Positions 1-8,224 are shown, numbered from the stretch's first letter. The stretch: DNA of 64,000 bases from DZBG01 sp049241565 (GCA_049241565.1 JBMLQL010000047.1:1-64000); one strand, 5' to 3'. A program made the numbers and translations. The notes: a model not told the origin generated them from the sequence alone.

Positions 1-230
1 AGATTACTAACTCTAGTGGAAACATCATCCAGCACTATGTTTACTCTAGCTTTGGCAAGATTTTAAAGATTATGAATGGATCAGTGGATAATACCGCCAA
101 TCCACTTATTAAAACCAATTTTGCTTATACGAATCGAGAGTATGATTCGGAATCAGGACTCTACTATTACAGGGCAAGATATTATGCCCCTGATCTAGGT
201 CGGTTTCTTACAGAGGATCCGCATCCGGGA
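1..230 (+). repeat. Rhs core direct repeat, copy A
   Basis: This segment matches 3238-3467 base for base except at positions 206 and 215 (228 of 230 identical by eye). It codes for the end of the conserved Rhs core up to DPHPG, where the variable tips begin. Near-identical core copies beside different tips are what tip exchange by homologous recombination would use. The copy may extend left beyond the window. Confidence 0.9.
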
Positions 231-797
231 TTTATTGATTTTGCTGTGACAGTCAACAATAAGTTTACTTACGTCGCAAATAATCCCCTAACTTTTACTG
301 ATCCTTCAGGAGAAGTGATTGGAATAGACGATGTTTTGATTGCAATGTTCATTTCAGCAGCGATAAATGCTGTGATTGCTTCAGCTCAGCACAAAGGAAA
401 TTTTTTTGAAAATCTAATGTCCTGGGATATCGCTGGTAAGGCTGCGTTTAAAGCCGCCATAGGGACAGGGCTTGTTATTGGCGGTGGAGTTGCTGGTAGT
501 TTTCTTGCTGGCGGCAGTGGTGCAATCATCGGTGGTGCTCTAGGAGGAATTGTAGGAACATGGGCAACAAATTCAGCTCTGGGTGAAACCGCATCTTCCA
601 ATGATTATCTTTTTGCAGGTTTGTTTGGTGCATTAGGAGGAGGGTTTGTTCATATTCAACGATTAGGAGCTTTTGCTACTCAAGGTAGTCGAGTAGGTTT
701 TGGGATAAGTGATTTAAATAAGGGAACTGTCGAGGGCCTTATTAATAATTCAAAACCTTCATCGATCAAGCCTGTAAAAGTACCGGGGCCAATGTAA
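1..797 (+). CDS. Rhs/YD-repeat toxin, 3' end (5' end outside window)
   Basis: This is the C-terminal part of an Rhs protein. The reading frame is open from base 3, so the ATG at 72 is internal and the true start lies off the left edge. The Rhs core signature is visible: YDSESGLYYYRARYYAPDLG, then GRFLTEDPHPG, then NNPLTFTDPSG, which marks the end of the conserved shell. The variable tip after it is about 160 residues, very hydrophobic and glycine-rich in the middle, and ends in VPGPM. I see no nuclease or deaminase motif, so a membrane-acting toxin or translocation segment is an inference. The stop overlaps the ATG of the next gene (TAATG), the usual toxin-immunity coupling. Confidence 0.85.
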   Translation, partial: ITNSSGNIIQHYVYSSFGKILKIMNGSVDNTANPLIKTNFAYTNREYDSESGLYYYRARYYAPDLGRFLTEDPHPGFIDFAVTVNNKFTYVANNPLTFTDPSGEVIGIDDVLIAMFISAAINAVIASAQHKGNFFENLMSWDIAGKAAFKAAIGTGLVIGGGVAGSFLAGGSGAIIGGALGGIVGTWATNSALGETASSNDYLFAGLFGALGGGFVHIQRLGAFATQGSRVGFGISDLNKGTVEGLINNSKPSSIKPVKVPGPM

Positions 798-1300
798 TGA
801 ATTATAACTATAAATGTGTAACTGGAACAGTTAGTGAAAATTTTTTCAGGACTTTTAAATCTAAATCTGTTCTTAAGATATTTGTAAAGGTAGCAGGAAT
901 TTATGGGATAAGTATCTTGCTTTGTTTTTTTGTATTATTTAAAAGGCATGCAGATTTTGTATCTTATTTAAATTTTTCAATTGGATTTTTCACATTAACG
1001 ACTGGAAGTTTCTTAATATTGACATTTGTCGTATTTGTGAAGATTCTCTCTTCAAAGAAGATGGAGTTCAGTTTGAGTGAAGGTCAAATATTTTTAAGGA
1101 ATGAAAAAAAAATCGTATCACATTTTCAAAACTTTTTTGTGTTTTATCGTGAGGGATTTTGTCTTGAGATAGTGAATAATGATAATTATTTTAAATCATT
1201 TTTCATTTATGGAGACCAAACAGTTCTAGAAGGAGTGATTAAAGTTTTTAAAGAGAACGGTATTATAGTCAAAGACTACTTAACGAACAAACGGTTATAA
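797..1300 (+). CDS. Probable membrane immunity protein for the preceding Rhs tip
   Basis: A 167-residue protein of unrecognised family. It starts at an ATG overlapping the Rhs stop. It has two predicted membrane segments (about residues 28-48 and 60-82) followed by a roughly 80-residue soluble part rich in beta-type hydrophobic alternation, resembling a small PH-like or YcxB-like domain. The same plan recurs in the genes at 1470, 2009, 4045 and 5247, each just after an Rhs tip or tip remnant. Position, coupling and size support an immunity role, but no homology is claimed. Base composition is AT-rich and GGCC is rare. Confidence 0.6.
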   Translation: MNYNYKCVTGTVSENFFRTFKSKSVLKIFVKVAGIYGISILLCFFVLFKRHADFVSYLNFSIGFFTLTTGSFLILTFVVFVKILSSKKMEFSLSEGQIFLRNEKKIVSHFQNFFVFYREGFCLEIVNNDNYFKSFFIYGDQTVLEGVIKVFKENGIIVKDYLTNKRL

Positions 1301-1310
1301 TCATCTATAG

Positions 1311-1460
1311 AAGTGGAAGACAGGAGATATAAATAGGGGAACAGTTCAAGGGTTTTTTGATCTCCCTTCTAATTCTCCTGCGGCTGGAGCAGGTTCAGTT
1401 TCAACTCCACCACCTGCAAGTCCACAGCCTGGTCCAATATATGTACCTGGCCCAATGTAG
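1311..1460 (+). pseudogene. Remnant of a second Rhs toxin C-terminal tail
   Basis: No start codon or upstream coding sequence exists here; the frame opens after a stop at 1308. The frame encodes GDINRGTVQGFFD, closely matching SDLNKGTVEGLIN near the end of the first Rhs tip. It continues with a proline-rich stretch and ends in the same VPGPM before TAG at 1458. It is therefore the last 40-50 residues of a related toxin whose body has been lost or replaced, left next to its probable immunity gene at 1470. The call rests on the shared motif and shared C-terminus seen directly in translation. Confidence 0.7.
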
Positions 1461-1469
1461 GAGAAGAGT

Positions 1470-2012
1470 GTGCAAGAAATAAGATTTAGGCAATTGTCAG
1501 TATCTCAAAATAGGAATTGGCTCGATTTCTACGCTAAATTCCTTAAGAGTAATCATTTATTTAAAATATATAAGCTTGTATTTTTTATAATGTTTCTTGT
1601 AATGCTTTGTTTTGTTTTTGCAAGAATTCCAGAGATTGAGAAAAGTAATTTTGACTTTCTTCTAGAATATCTGAATTTCCTGTTGATTTGTTTTTCTGTA
1701 GGGGCATTTTTTGTTTTTATGGTTTTGCCACTTGCTTTCTCTCACTTCGCGACAGTAGATGTCGTCTTCACAGAGTCAGGGATCTATAGAGAAAAGAAAG
1801 TAAGAATTGGTGTGGAAATCCCTTATAGTTTGTTAACAAAGATTGTGGTTGTGGAAGAATTATTGATCGATATATGGTTTAAGAACTCATTTGGAGTAAA
1901 TAATAGTATTAGATTGTGGGGGTTAAATAAGGCCGAAGTAGAAAAAATCGTAAAGTTACTAAAAGATAAAAATAATAATTTAAAGATTCAGGATAGTTTC
2001 TGGATAAAATGA
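1470..2012 (+). CDS. Probable orphan membrane immunity protein
   Basis: A 180-residue protein with two membrane segments (about residues 34-52 and 68-92) and a C-terminal PH-like soluble part, the same plan as the gene at 797. The start is GTG, chosen because AGGAG lies seven bases upstream. It sits ten bases after the remnant toxin tail, so it is probably the immunity gene of that lost toxin. Its ATGA overlap with the next gene suggests co-translation. Family not recognised; the immunity role is inferred from position and architecture. Confidence 0.6.
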   Translation: MQEIRFRQLSVSQNRNWLDFYAKFLKSNHLFKIYKLVFFIMFLVMLCFVFARIPEIEKSNFDFLLEYLNFLLICFSVGAFFVFMVLPLAFSHFATVDVVFTESGIYREKKVRIGVEIPYSLLTKIVVVEELLIDIWFKNSFGVNNSIRLWGLNKAEVEKIVKLLKDKNNNLKIQDSFWIK

Positions 2013-2484
2013 AGTATAAATTAATTCATCCAAGTTTAAACAGCTTGATTAACCTATATATTTACATTTTTAAGAAAGTAGACAAAAGGTATCTGTTAAA
2101 AGTTACCTGTTTTACTTTCCTTTTTTTGGGATTAGCTATTTTTATATCTTTAAAAAAACAAGTCATCCCATTTGAAACTTGGGTTGATTTAGGACTTGTA
2201 TTTCTGGGGCTAGCAACTGTAATTCCACTCTATTGGTGGCTATATTACTTAATTAATAAGGACAAAGAGGTTGAGTTTTTTGAGAATTTTTTACTATTAA
2301 CGAAAAGAAAATATTTTATTCCGAGATACGAGTAATTGAAAAACAAGGAAGTTCAAATTTTGCAATTACAATATTTTCATTTCCTTTTGATTTTAAGTTT
2401 GTAGGACATCCAGAAGATATCTTCGATCTAATTGTAGCAAAAATTAAAAAAGTACAAAGTATTAATGTTAGATATAAAAGATAG
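2009..2484 (+). pseudogene. Frameshifted membrane immunity-like gene
   Basis: The first frame (2009-2335) gives two membrane segments and then stops early with IPRYE. If one base is removed in the A-rich run at 2303-2311, the reading continues through IFYSEIRVIEKQGSS to a stop at 2484. This restores a full-length protein of about 158 residues with the C-terminal soluble domain seen in the neighbouring immunity-like genes. Either the gene is broken in this strain or the run was miscalled. The ATGA overlap with the upstream gene is intact. Confidence 0.65.
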
Positions 2485-2610
2485 GTATTCTCCCCGTAAA
2501 CGCGGGAAAGATGAGATTGTATATAAGTATTGCCCCTGCATCAAGGGTGTAAAGTAACTAATAGTCAGAGCCAAGTAATAGCTTATTATTGTAATTGATA
2601 AGGGTAATGA

Positions 2611-2910
2611 ATGTTTAACGTGATTACAAGCTATGTTAATATCGTGATTGGACTCCTTTTTTGCTTTGTCTTGTCAAGATTTGAACAACGAAAAAGAAAT
2701 ACAAAAATTGCTGGAACAATTCTCTTTTATTATTTGATGGTTTGTATATTTAAAAATCTTCCCAATCATGCCAACTTGTTTGCGGCTTATTTAGGGATTC
2801 ACTTTACAATTGCTGGATTGCTAATTCTACTACTCCTTGGCGTGGGCTTGTTTGGAGCTAAAAAAGTTTTTGCTCATTTTTTTGAGCGAGATATGGAAGT
2901 GAAAAAATGA
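2611..2910 (+). CDS. Small membrane protein in the Rhs array
   Basis: A 99-residue protein with about three hydrophobic segments (residues 5-21, 35-48 and 60-83) and a charged C-terminus (ERDMEVKK). The family is not recognised. It lies between the frameshifted immunity-like gene and the orphan Rhs tip and shares their AT-rich composition. It could be another immunity factor, but it lacks the C-terminal soluble domain of the others. The 126-base gap before it has no detected gene. Confidence 0.5.
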   Translation: MFNVITSYVNIVIGLLFCFVLSRFEQRKRNTKIAGTILFYYLMVCIFKNLPNHANLFAAYLGIHFTIAGLLILLLLGVGLFGAKKVFAHFFERDMEVKK

Positions 2911-3047
2911 TTCCTTGCATCTTTGGAATCGGATCATAAGCAAAAATGGATTAGAATATATGGGAGATCGACTAAAAATTTAGTTACCTGAGAATGAGGT
3001 GAGTGAAGTATTTTTTAGTTTGGTGGATTAATTTTGTTTGAAATGAT

Positions 3048-4043
3048 TTGTTCAAAAATTATAAAATCATTGCTGGGTTAGGCCGCAATGATAATACACT
3101 TGTGAGATACACTCACTCAGGAATGAGAACAGATGATGTGCTTTCAATGGATGTGACAAGCTACGGTGTCTCTAAGGGAATTGCTCAGGCAGCAGGTTCA
3201 TATTTCTTCCATAAGGATGGACTTGGTTCAGTGATTGAGATTACTAACTCTAGTGGAAACATCATCCAGCACTATGTTTACTCTAGCTTTGGCAAGATTT
3301 TAAAGATTATGAATGGATCAGTGGATAATACCGCCAATCCACTTATTAAAACCAATTTTGCTTATACGAATCGAGAGTATGATTCGGAATCAGGACTCTA
3401 CTATTACAGGGCAAGATATTATGCCCCTGATCTAGGTCGGTTCCTTACAGAAGATCCGCATCCGGGGATTTTAAGGAATCCCGCTACATTTAATACTAAG
3501 TATACATATGTTTCGAATAATCCAGTAAATTACACTGACCCATCAGGTAAGTTTTTTATTGTTGCTGCTTGGGTAGGGTCTTCAGTTTTGGTTGCGGCTT
3601 TGAATACAGCTATCACTGTAGGATTAGCAAATGTTACTCTTCAATTTTTAAATAACCAAGCAAGTGGAAAGAGTTATAATGGTTGGGATGCATTAGGTGC
3701 ATTTGGAACAGGATTCTTGTCCGGTTTGGTTATGCCATTTTTTGCTGGTCAAATAGGTTATTTCGCTGCCGGCGCTATTTCTTCAGGGATTTTTTCTCTA
3801 GGAACTTCTTATTTTAATGATGGTAAACTAACAGGAAGAGAGGTTGGTCAGGTTGGTGCTTCAATGTTGTTGGGTGGATATCTAGGTCACATGGGAACAG
3901 TTGTAGATGGGAAGATAGGTCAGTTCTTGATTGATTATACTGGTGCTCTTTCTGATTCTGCCGTTCAATTTTTTGGAAATGATGTCGCAGACTTAATACG
4001 ACAAATTAAAGGCAATGAACCTAAGCCGACTGAGGGAGAGTAG
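3048..4043 (+). CDS. Orphan Rhs tip with short core
   Basis: A 331-residue Rhs C-terminal module. It begins at a TTG in or near the conserved shell and carries only about 140 residues of core (GLGSVIEITNSSG, YDSESGLYYYRARYY, GRFLTEDPHPG, NNPVNYTDPSG). A hydrophobic, glycine-rich tip of about 170 residues follows, ending in a charged tail. No secretion signal or complete shell is present, so it probably is not delivered as it stands and instead acts as a cassette that can recombine onto a full Rhs gene. Its core is almost identical to the one at the left edge, while its tip is different. An immunity-like gene follows after one base. Start codon uncertain. Confidence 0.7.
   Translation: MFKNYKIIAGLGRNDNTLVRYTHSGMRTDDVLSMDVTSYGVSKGIAQAAGSYFFHKDGLGSVIEITNSSGNIIQHYVYSSFGKILKIMNGSVDNTANPLIKTNFAYTNREYDSESGLYYYRARYYAPDLGRFLTEDPHPGILRNPATFNTKYTYVSNNPVNYTDPSGKFFIVAAWVGSSVLVAALNTAITVGLANVTLQFLNNQASGKSYNGWDALGAFGTGFLSGLVMPFFAGQIGYFAAGAISSGIFSLGTSYFNDGKLTGREVGQVGASMLLGGYLGHMGTVVDGKIGQFLIDYTGALSDSAVQFFGNDVADLIRQIKGNEPKPTEGE
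3238..3467 (+). repeat. Rhs core direct repeat, copy B
   Basis: Second copy of the core segment at 1-230, with two mismatches. Homology stops exactly after the codons for DPHPG, where the two tips diverge. The third tip (from 4639) keeps only a short, more divergent piece of the same region, ending in the same EDPHPG. Confidence 0.9.
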
Positions 4044-4044
4044 G

Positions 4045-4527
4045 ATGAATAATTCTATGTATATATTTAAATTTAGGTTAAGAATGCTGCATTTTTTGAA
4101 AAGTGCCGCTTTGGCGACCATCGTTTTAATTTGGTTTGTTTCTTTCAACTATTTCAAAAATAGAGAATTAGTAATTGATATTTGGTTGGTAGCTTTTTCT
4201 CTAATAGTCTCGCTATCTCCTGTAATCTCCATTTATACTCATAAAAAGAGTCGCATATTATGGGAAGATAATTTTTTTAAAGGTTACGACTTTAGGCAAA
4301 AGAAAAAGATACGATTTAGTCAGAATGATATTATTTCATATGGAGTAGAGAAAGGAAGCCTAAGAATGGATCCGGCTGTACATTTTTCAATCCTTGATCA
4401 TGTTTATATTGAGTCCAGCCAAGGAGTTGTTCTTGTTTTGTTAGGTGACGATGAGAAGTTAAAACTTTTTGAATTGATAAGAAAAAATACTGGAAAAGTT
4501 AATGAGACAAGAGACTACCAGAAATAA
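4045..4527 (+). CDS. Probable membrane immunity protein for the orphan Rhs tip
   Basis: A 160-residue protein starting at the ATG one base after the Rhs stop, with a purine-rich GAGGGAGAG sequence just upstream. Two membrane segments (about residues 17-35 and 44-63) precede a soluble C-terminal half of beta-like character. The architecture matches the genes at 797, 1470 and 5247. An alternative start at 4015 would overlap the toxin and adds only a charged leader. The immunity function is inferred from position. Confidence 0.6.
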   Translation: MNNSMYIFKFRLRMLHFLKSAALATIVLIWFVSFNYFKNRELVIDIWLVAFSLIVSLSPVISIYTHKKSRILWEDNFFKGYDFRQKKKIRFSQNDIISYGVEKGSLRMDPAVHFSILDHVYIESSQGVVLVLLGDDEKLKLFELIRKNTGKVNETRDYQK

Positions 4528-4638
4528 CACGAAAATGTTTAGGACGAAATCAGTTTTTAGATTAATTGATTTTTAAAAGATTTCATTATCTTTTACATAA
4601 GTCGAGTATAGGATTTAGGTGTTGGGTTATTTCACTAA

Positions 4639-5244
4639 CGTGCCAGATATTATGATGCGAGTGCGGGGAGATTTTTGCAGGAAGATCCGCATCCGGGGAA
4701 ACTTAGTACTCCAATATCATTTAATTCTCGATACGTCTATTCAGCTAACAACAGTGTGAATTATGTGGACCCTAATGGGGACTTACCATTTCTAGTTGTA
4801 GCTGCTCTAATTGGTGCAGGACTAGGGACACTTGATGCACTTTCTAGTGGGGGAGATGTTCTTCAAGGGGCTTTATTTGGAGCTGTATCAGGTGTTGCAA
4901 TTGGTGCAGGAATTTGGTCTGCAGGGCTATTAACTGGTGGTGGGACTGGAGTCTGGGCCCTTGTTTCTGAGATGGCAGTTTCAGCCTTCTTATCAGGATT
5001 ATTTAATGCCTCAGCGCTGAGTATTTTAAGGGGGAATTCCGATAACTTTGTTAAAGATTTTACAAATGGAGCAATTGGAGGAGCGCTGGGAACTGGCTTT
5101 AAGTCATTAGGAGTAGCAGAAGGAATTGAAGTGGGAACAGAGTCCAAAGGACTAGGAGCACCACAAAATGATGTTGGTGATGAGATGACTAAAAAAGCGA
5201 TTAGAGACTTGAAAATAAAAATGAAATTTCAATTAGGGATTTAA
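4639..5244 (+). pseudogene. Startless displaced Rhs tip
   Basis: The frame opens right after a TAA at 4636 and immediately reads RARYYDASAGRFLQEDPHPG, a different core variant from the two copies upstream. It then has NNSVNYVDPNG and a 150-residue hydrophobic, glycine-rich tip. No ATG or GTG is suitably placed; the TTG at 4675 would start inside the core. It is best read as a silent tip cassette or remnant. Its end is intact and two bases separate it from its presumed immunity gene at 5247, so the pair could be reactivated by recombination. Confidence 0.7.
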
Positions 5245-5246
5245 AA

Positions 5247-5705
5247 ATGAATATTGAGCTACATAAGATTAAGTTAGTGAGAGATTTTATATTAGTGGCA
5301 CTTCCTACCCTTGCTTTAATATTTTATTGTTTGATAAATAATCATATTGAGTCTCTCCCTAAACTGATATTTTTATCTTTGATAGTTACGCTGCTTTTCC
5401 TTTGGGGGACTGGTCTACTAAGATTATTTACTGAAGTTTTTAAAATTGCGAATTATGAACTATTAGAAGGTGTTGTCATTGACAATAATAAAATTGTCGG
5501 GAGTAGAGGTGTGCCATTCTTTTATCCATCAATTGAGATTGAGTCTTGTAACGAGAAAATGCATTTAATTCTGAAAAACTATAAAATGGTTCAGCCTATG
5601 ATAATTGGTTCCAGGCTAGCTATACTATTTGATAAGAATAATCCTCATAATAGTGTTATTGTTGATTTGAATCCTTATCTAAAGTCAGAAAAGTTAGCCG
5701 TTTGA
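5247..5705 (+). CDS. Probable membrane immunity protein of the third Rhs tip
   Basis: A 152-residue protein starting at ATG directly after the third Rhs tip. Two membrane segments (about residues 13-31 and 38-58) precede a soluble C-terminal domain. The same two-helix plus small-domain plan is seen in four neighbours, though little sequence is shared by eye. The immunity role is inferred from the repeated tip-then-membrane-protein order. A hairpin terminator lies about 85 bases downstream. Confidence 0.6.
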   Translation: MNIELHKIKLVRDFILVALPTLALIFYCLINNHIESLPKLIFLSLIVTLLFLWGTGLLRLFTEVFKIANYELLEGVVIDNNKIVGSRGVPFFYPSIEIESCNEKMHLILKNYKMVQPMIIGSRLAILFDKNNPHNSVIVDLNPYLKSEKLAV

Positions 5706-5791
5706 ATTTATCTCAAAAGCCTAAGAGATTGCTCCACTGATGATTCATGTTCGATTTGTAGTGACTAAAATATGATTTTAAATCTTCTGGG

Positions 5792-5811
5792 TCACCTCTT
5801 TAGGTGATTTT
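5792..5811 (+). terminator. Rho-independent terminator closing the Rhs array
   Basis: TCACCT, a four-base loop, AGGTGA, then TTTT. It is oriented for plus-strand transcription and lies after the last immunity-like gene and before convergent DNA. Confidence 0.6.
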
Positions 5812-5819
5812 CCAATTTT

Positions 5820-6401
5820 CTATTTTAAAAAAGGTGAATCAAATTTTGAATGATTATCATAGCCTGTGGTTATTCCTATATTTATGAATCCAGATTTAAA
5901 TATTCTCTCTGCCTCAACCTCACCTTGAATCCCTCCTCCTAAGTTGGAATCTATAAAAATCAAAGCCTCTTTAGGAATGTTTGGTGATTCGGAGATAAAA
6001 TCTTCTACCTTAAAGTATGACTTAAAATTAATCTCAAGACTTTTGAAGTAATTAAACCAGTCAATATGAACAAGTCGCTCGTCGTCGATAAGAACGACAA
6101 ATGGCTTCGTTGTATTTATTTCCACAAACTCAATCATCGATTTAGGAAGAAGTCTTACATTTTGAGCAGAACACTCAGCTTGGATTTTAGATTCCTCGTT
6201 TCTTGCAGTAACTAGAATACTGTTTTGAATATTGTTAAGTCTTATAATGGCTTGAAGCCCATTAAGATTTTCATCCATAGTTTCATAGTCGCTTAGTAAA
6301 AGTGTAGTCGCTGGGATAGATTTAATATCTTTAAGCATATCTACAGCAGAAAAATAGTTAGTAATTTTAATATTTGTCCCAGCAAGCTTTGATTTCCAAA
6401 T
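5820..6401 (-). pseudogene. 5'-truncated hybrid histidine kinase / receiver fragment
   Basis: The frame contains a degenerate receiver-like region. After FVVLIDDERLVHIDWF comes IFIDSNLGGG and then a GFINIGITTGY stretch, a layout I associate with the C-termini of hybrid histidine kinases. An ATG at 6338 exists, but coherent sequence continues upstream in frame (SKLAGTNIKITNYFSAVD) to a stop at 6402-6404, which is inside the terminator hairpin of the next gene. No kinase or sensor domain remains. This looks like the 3' end of a larger gene cut off by a rearrangement next to the Rhs array. A short functional protein from the 6338 ATG (172 residues) cannot be excluded. Confidence 0.6.
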
Positions 6402-6403
6402 TT

Positions 6404-6436
6404 AAAAAAAAGCCACCTTTTGGGTGGCTTTTTTTA
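6404..6436 (-). terminator. Rho-independent terminator, bidirectional shape
   Basis: AGCCACC and GGTGGCT form a stem around a five-base loop, flanked by A-runs and T-runs on opposite sides. It lies ten bases beyond the stop of the minus-strand FGE-fold gene, and the truncated kinase fragment begins at its far edge. Confidence 0.85.
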
Positions 6437-6445
6437 TGTCCAAAA

Positions 6446-7243
6446 TTATTTTAGATTCCTTGTGCGCACTAAGCGAAACCCTAAAGTATAATCATGCTCA
6501 TCAGCTTTTTTGAATTCTTTTCTCGCAGAACGCAGTTCATGGAGAAAGTCATCCCAGGCCCCCCCGCGAACCACGGGTGTAGGGACACCGTTTATAAGTT
6601 CTTTAGAAGCAGTCCACTCAGCGACATTTCCATGCATATCATAAAGTCCGAACGCATTTGGATTAAGGCTTGCCACTGGAGCAGAGTCGGACCTGCGATT
6701 ATTTTCAGCATACCAGGCATATTTGTTCACAGATTTAGCTGTGAATGAATAATTAAATTCTTTGGACTGGTCCTGTTGGATCTCACCAAAGGAAAAGGCC
6801 ATCTTGGATCCAGCACGAGCAGCATATTCCCATTCAGCCTCTGTAGGTAAACGGTAAGTATAACCATCGTTTTTAGCATTTAATTTTTTGATAAATTTTT
6901 GTGTTTCATTCCAAGTAATATGATTAACAGGGGAATTTGCGCAAAGGAGTGTTCCATCGATTTCAATCGATTGACAGAAGTAGATATCTCCTGATGGATT
7001 GGTCCCCATGACTGAGTACCACTGATATTGAGTGACTTCAGTTTCTTGGATTTCAAAATCAGCTTTGATTGTAACCGTGCGAAGAGCTTCGTTTTTATCT
7101 CGTGCAAGCTCAGTCCTCGGGCTTCCCATTTGGAAAGTAGCAGCTTTAAGAGGGACAAATTTAATAGGTCTAAAATTATCCGCCATGGCCATGGCCTGAG
7201 TACTAAGTAAAAGGATGGTGGTTAAAGCAGTAAGATGTATCAT
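6446..7243 (-). CDS. Secreted FGE/SUMF1-fold protein, catalytic Cys absent
   Basis: A formylglycine-generating-enzyme-fold protein (PF03781). The features are FQMGSP near the start, EVTQYQWYSVMG, PVNHITWNE, YRLPTEAEWEYAARAG, FGLYDMHGNVAEW, VVRGGAW and a GFRLVR end. The ATG at 7243 is preferred over 7300 because GGAG lies six bases upstream and it gives a clean signal peptide (about 22 residues, ending AMA). True FGEs carry active cysteines in the segment before GFR; here that segment reads RSARKEFKKADEHDYTL with no Cys. It is therefore probably a non-catalytic, exported binding or structural member of the family. Substrate unknown. Confidence 0.8.
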   Translation of the reverse strand: MIHLTALTTILLLSTQAMAMADNFRPIKFVPLKAATFQMGSPRTELARDKNEALRTVTIKADFEIQETEVTQYQWYSVMGTNPSGDIYFCQSIEIDGTLLCANSPVNHITWNETQKFIKKLNAKNDGYTYRLPTEAEWEYAARAGSKMAFSFGEIQQDQSKEFNYSFTAKSVNKYAWYAENNRRSDSAPVASLNPNAFGLYDMHGNVAEWTASKELINGVPTPVVRGGAWDDFLHELRSARKEFKKADEHDYTLGFRLVRTRNLK

Positions 7244-7295
7244 AAAAACTCCATTATTTTCTATAAGTCGATTAATGAGGTAATGATACTGCAGA

Positions 7296-7312
7296 CCCAT
7301 TTTATAAATGGG
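7296..7312 (-). promoter_or_regulatory. Short palindrome in the FGE-fold gene leader
   Basis: CCCATTT, three bases, AAATGGG: a seven-base inverted repeat about 55 bases upstream of the chosen start codon. It could be an operator or a leader hairpin. No regulator is assigned. Confidence 0.3.
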
Positions 7313-7363
7313 GTACCCTATAAGAAAGTAATGGTTTTAAACTATAATATTGATTACATCCTC

Positions 7364-8224
7364 TCAAGCTAAGTGCTGCAAGGCCTGTTCTTGAAGCTCT
7401 TGAACCACGGCCTTGTGAAGAGCCGAATAGAATGGTTGGTCGAAATAATTCAAACTCACCGTTTTAGAAAATTTTTTATATCCAGAGATGATTTTTACTT
7501 TTGTATTTTTTTTAATCAGATGTTTTGACATCACTGCACGCCCGAGTCCTTCTTCTACACCATTTATAATGCCGTAAACATCTCCCATAAAGGAGCGGCG
7601 ATAATTTCTAGGTATGCCACCTTGAGCTTGGAAAAAGTCTTCAGTGGCGGTGTCAAAAGGTCCGTGGTCAAGATAAAGATCAGCGGGGGTTTTATGTTTG
7701 ACACTTTCAATCACAACATACTCCTCTTTGCCTAAAATATGCTCAATGACTCCGGTCTTTTTTAGGGGGTGATCGGTGACAATTAAGTCTGCTTTGGAGC
7801 TTTTAAGAACCTCAAAAAGCTCATCCACTTCATAGCTTTTAAACTCACAAGTCACTTGAGGATTGGCCCTTAAAAAGGGAGCGAGGGATGGAATGATCAT
7901 CGAGCGCATGACTGATGAGAATCCAGCAACACGGATCACTCCGCTGAGGGCAGAGGAGGATGATTTAAGTTTTCCCAAAAGCTCGTCTTCCAAGGATTCC
8001 GCTGTCTGACAATAGCGCAGAAGAAGCTCTCCGGCAGGTGTTAGTTGAAGGCCAGTAGTTCCACGGATAAGGAGAGTGGCCTCAAGATCAGATTCAAGAT
8101 TAGAGACTCTTTGAGAAAGGGCCGATTGAGTGACCCCTAAATTGTCAGCAGCTTTTGAGAAGTTCTTGGTTTTAGCGAGTTCAAGAAAGGCACTTATTTG
8201 ATGGCTTGGAAGTTTCATGGCCAT
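7364..8224 (-). CDS. LysR-family transcriptional regulator
   Basis: A 286-residue LTTR. The N-terminal winged helix-turn-helix is clear (residues about 7-65: FLELAKTKNFSKAADNLGV, then QSALSQRVSNLE), with the LTPAGELLL end of the linker helix. A substrate-binding domain follows. It resembles ArgP/IciA-like members in the helix-turn-helix, but this is not enough to name it. LTTRs bind DNA as tetramers and respond to a small ligand. Two in-frame ATGs (8224 and 8218) are possible. The divergent neighbour usually controlled by an LTTR is not obvious, since the genes on both sides also read leftwards. Confidence 0.85.
   Translation of the reverse strand: MAMKLPSHQISAFLELAKTKNFSKAADNLGVTQSALSQRVSNLESDLEATLLIRGTTGLQLTPAGELLLRYCQTAESLEDELLGKLKSSSSALSGVIRVAGFSSVMRSMIIPSLAPFLRANPQVTCEFKSYEVDELFEVLKSSKADLIVTDHPLKKTGVIEHILGKEEYVVIESVKHKTPADLYLDHGPFDTATEDFFQAQGGIPRNYRRSFMGDVYGIINGVEEGLGRAVMSKHLIKKNTKVKIISGYKKFSKTVSLNYFDQPFYSALHKAVVQELQEQALQHLA

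Noticed and set aside
2485..2520. CCCCGTAAACGCGGG resembling a CRISPR repeat half
   Set aside because: It occurs once in the window, with no spacer array or cas genes.
4863..5147. Pro/Ala-rich reverse frame across the third Rhs tip
   Set aside because: Complement of a glycine-rich region; no start signal.
7261..7300. Longer N-terminus for the FGE-fold protein from ATG 7300
   Set aside because: It would bury the signal peptide, and GGAG stands at the right distance only from 7243.
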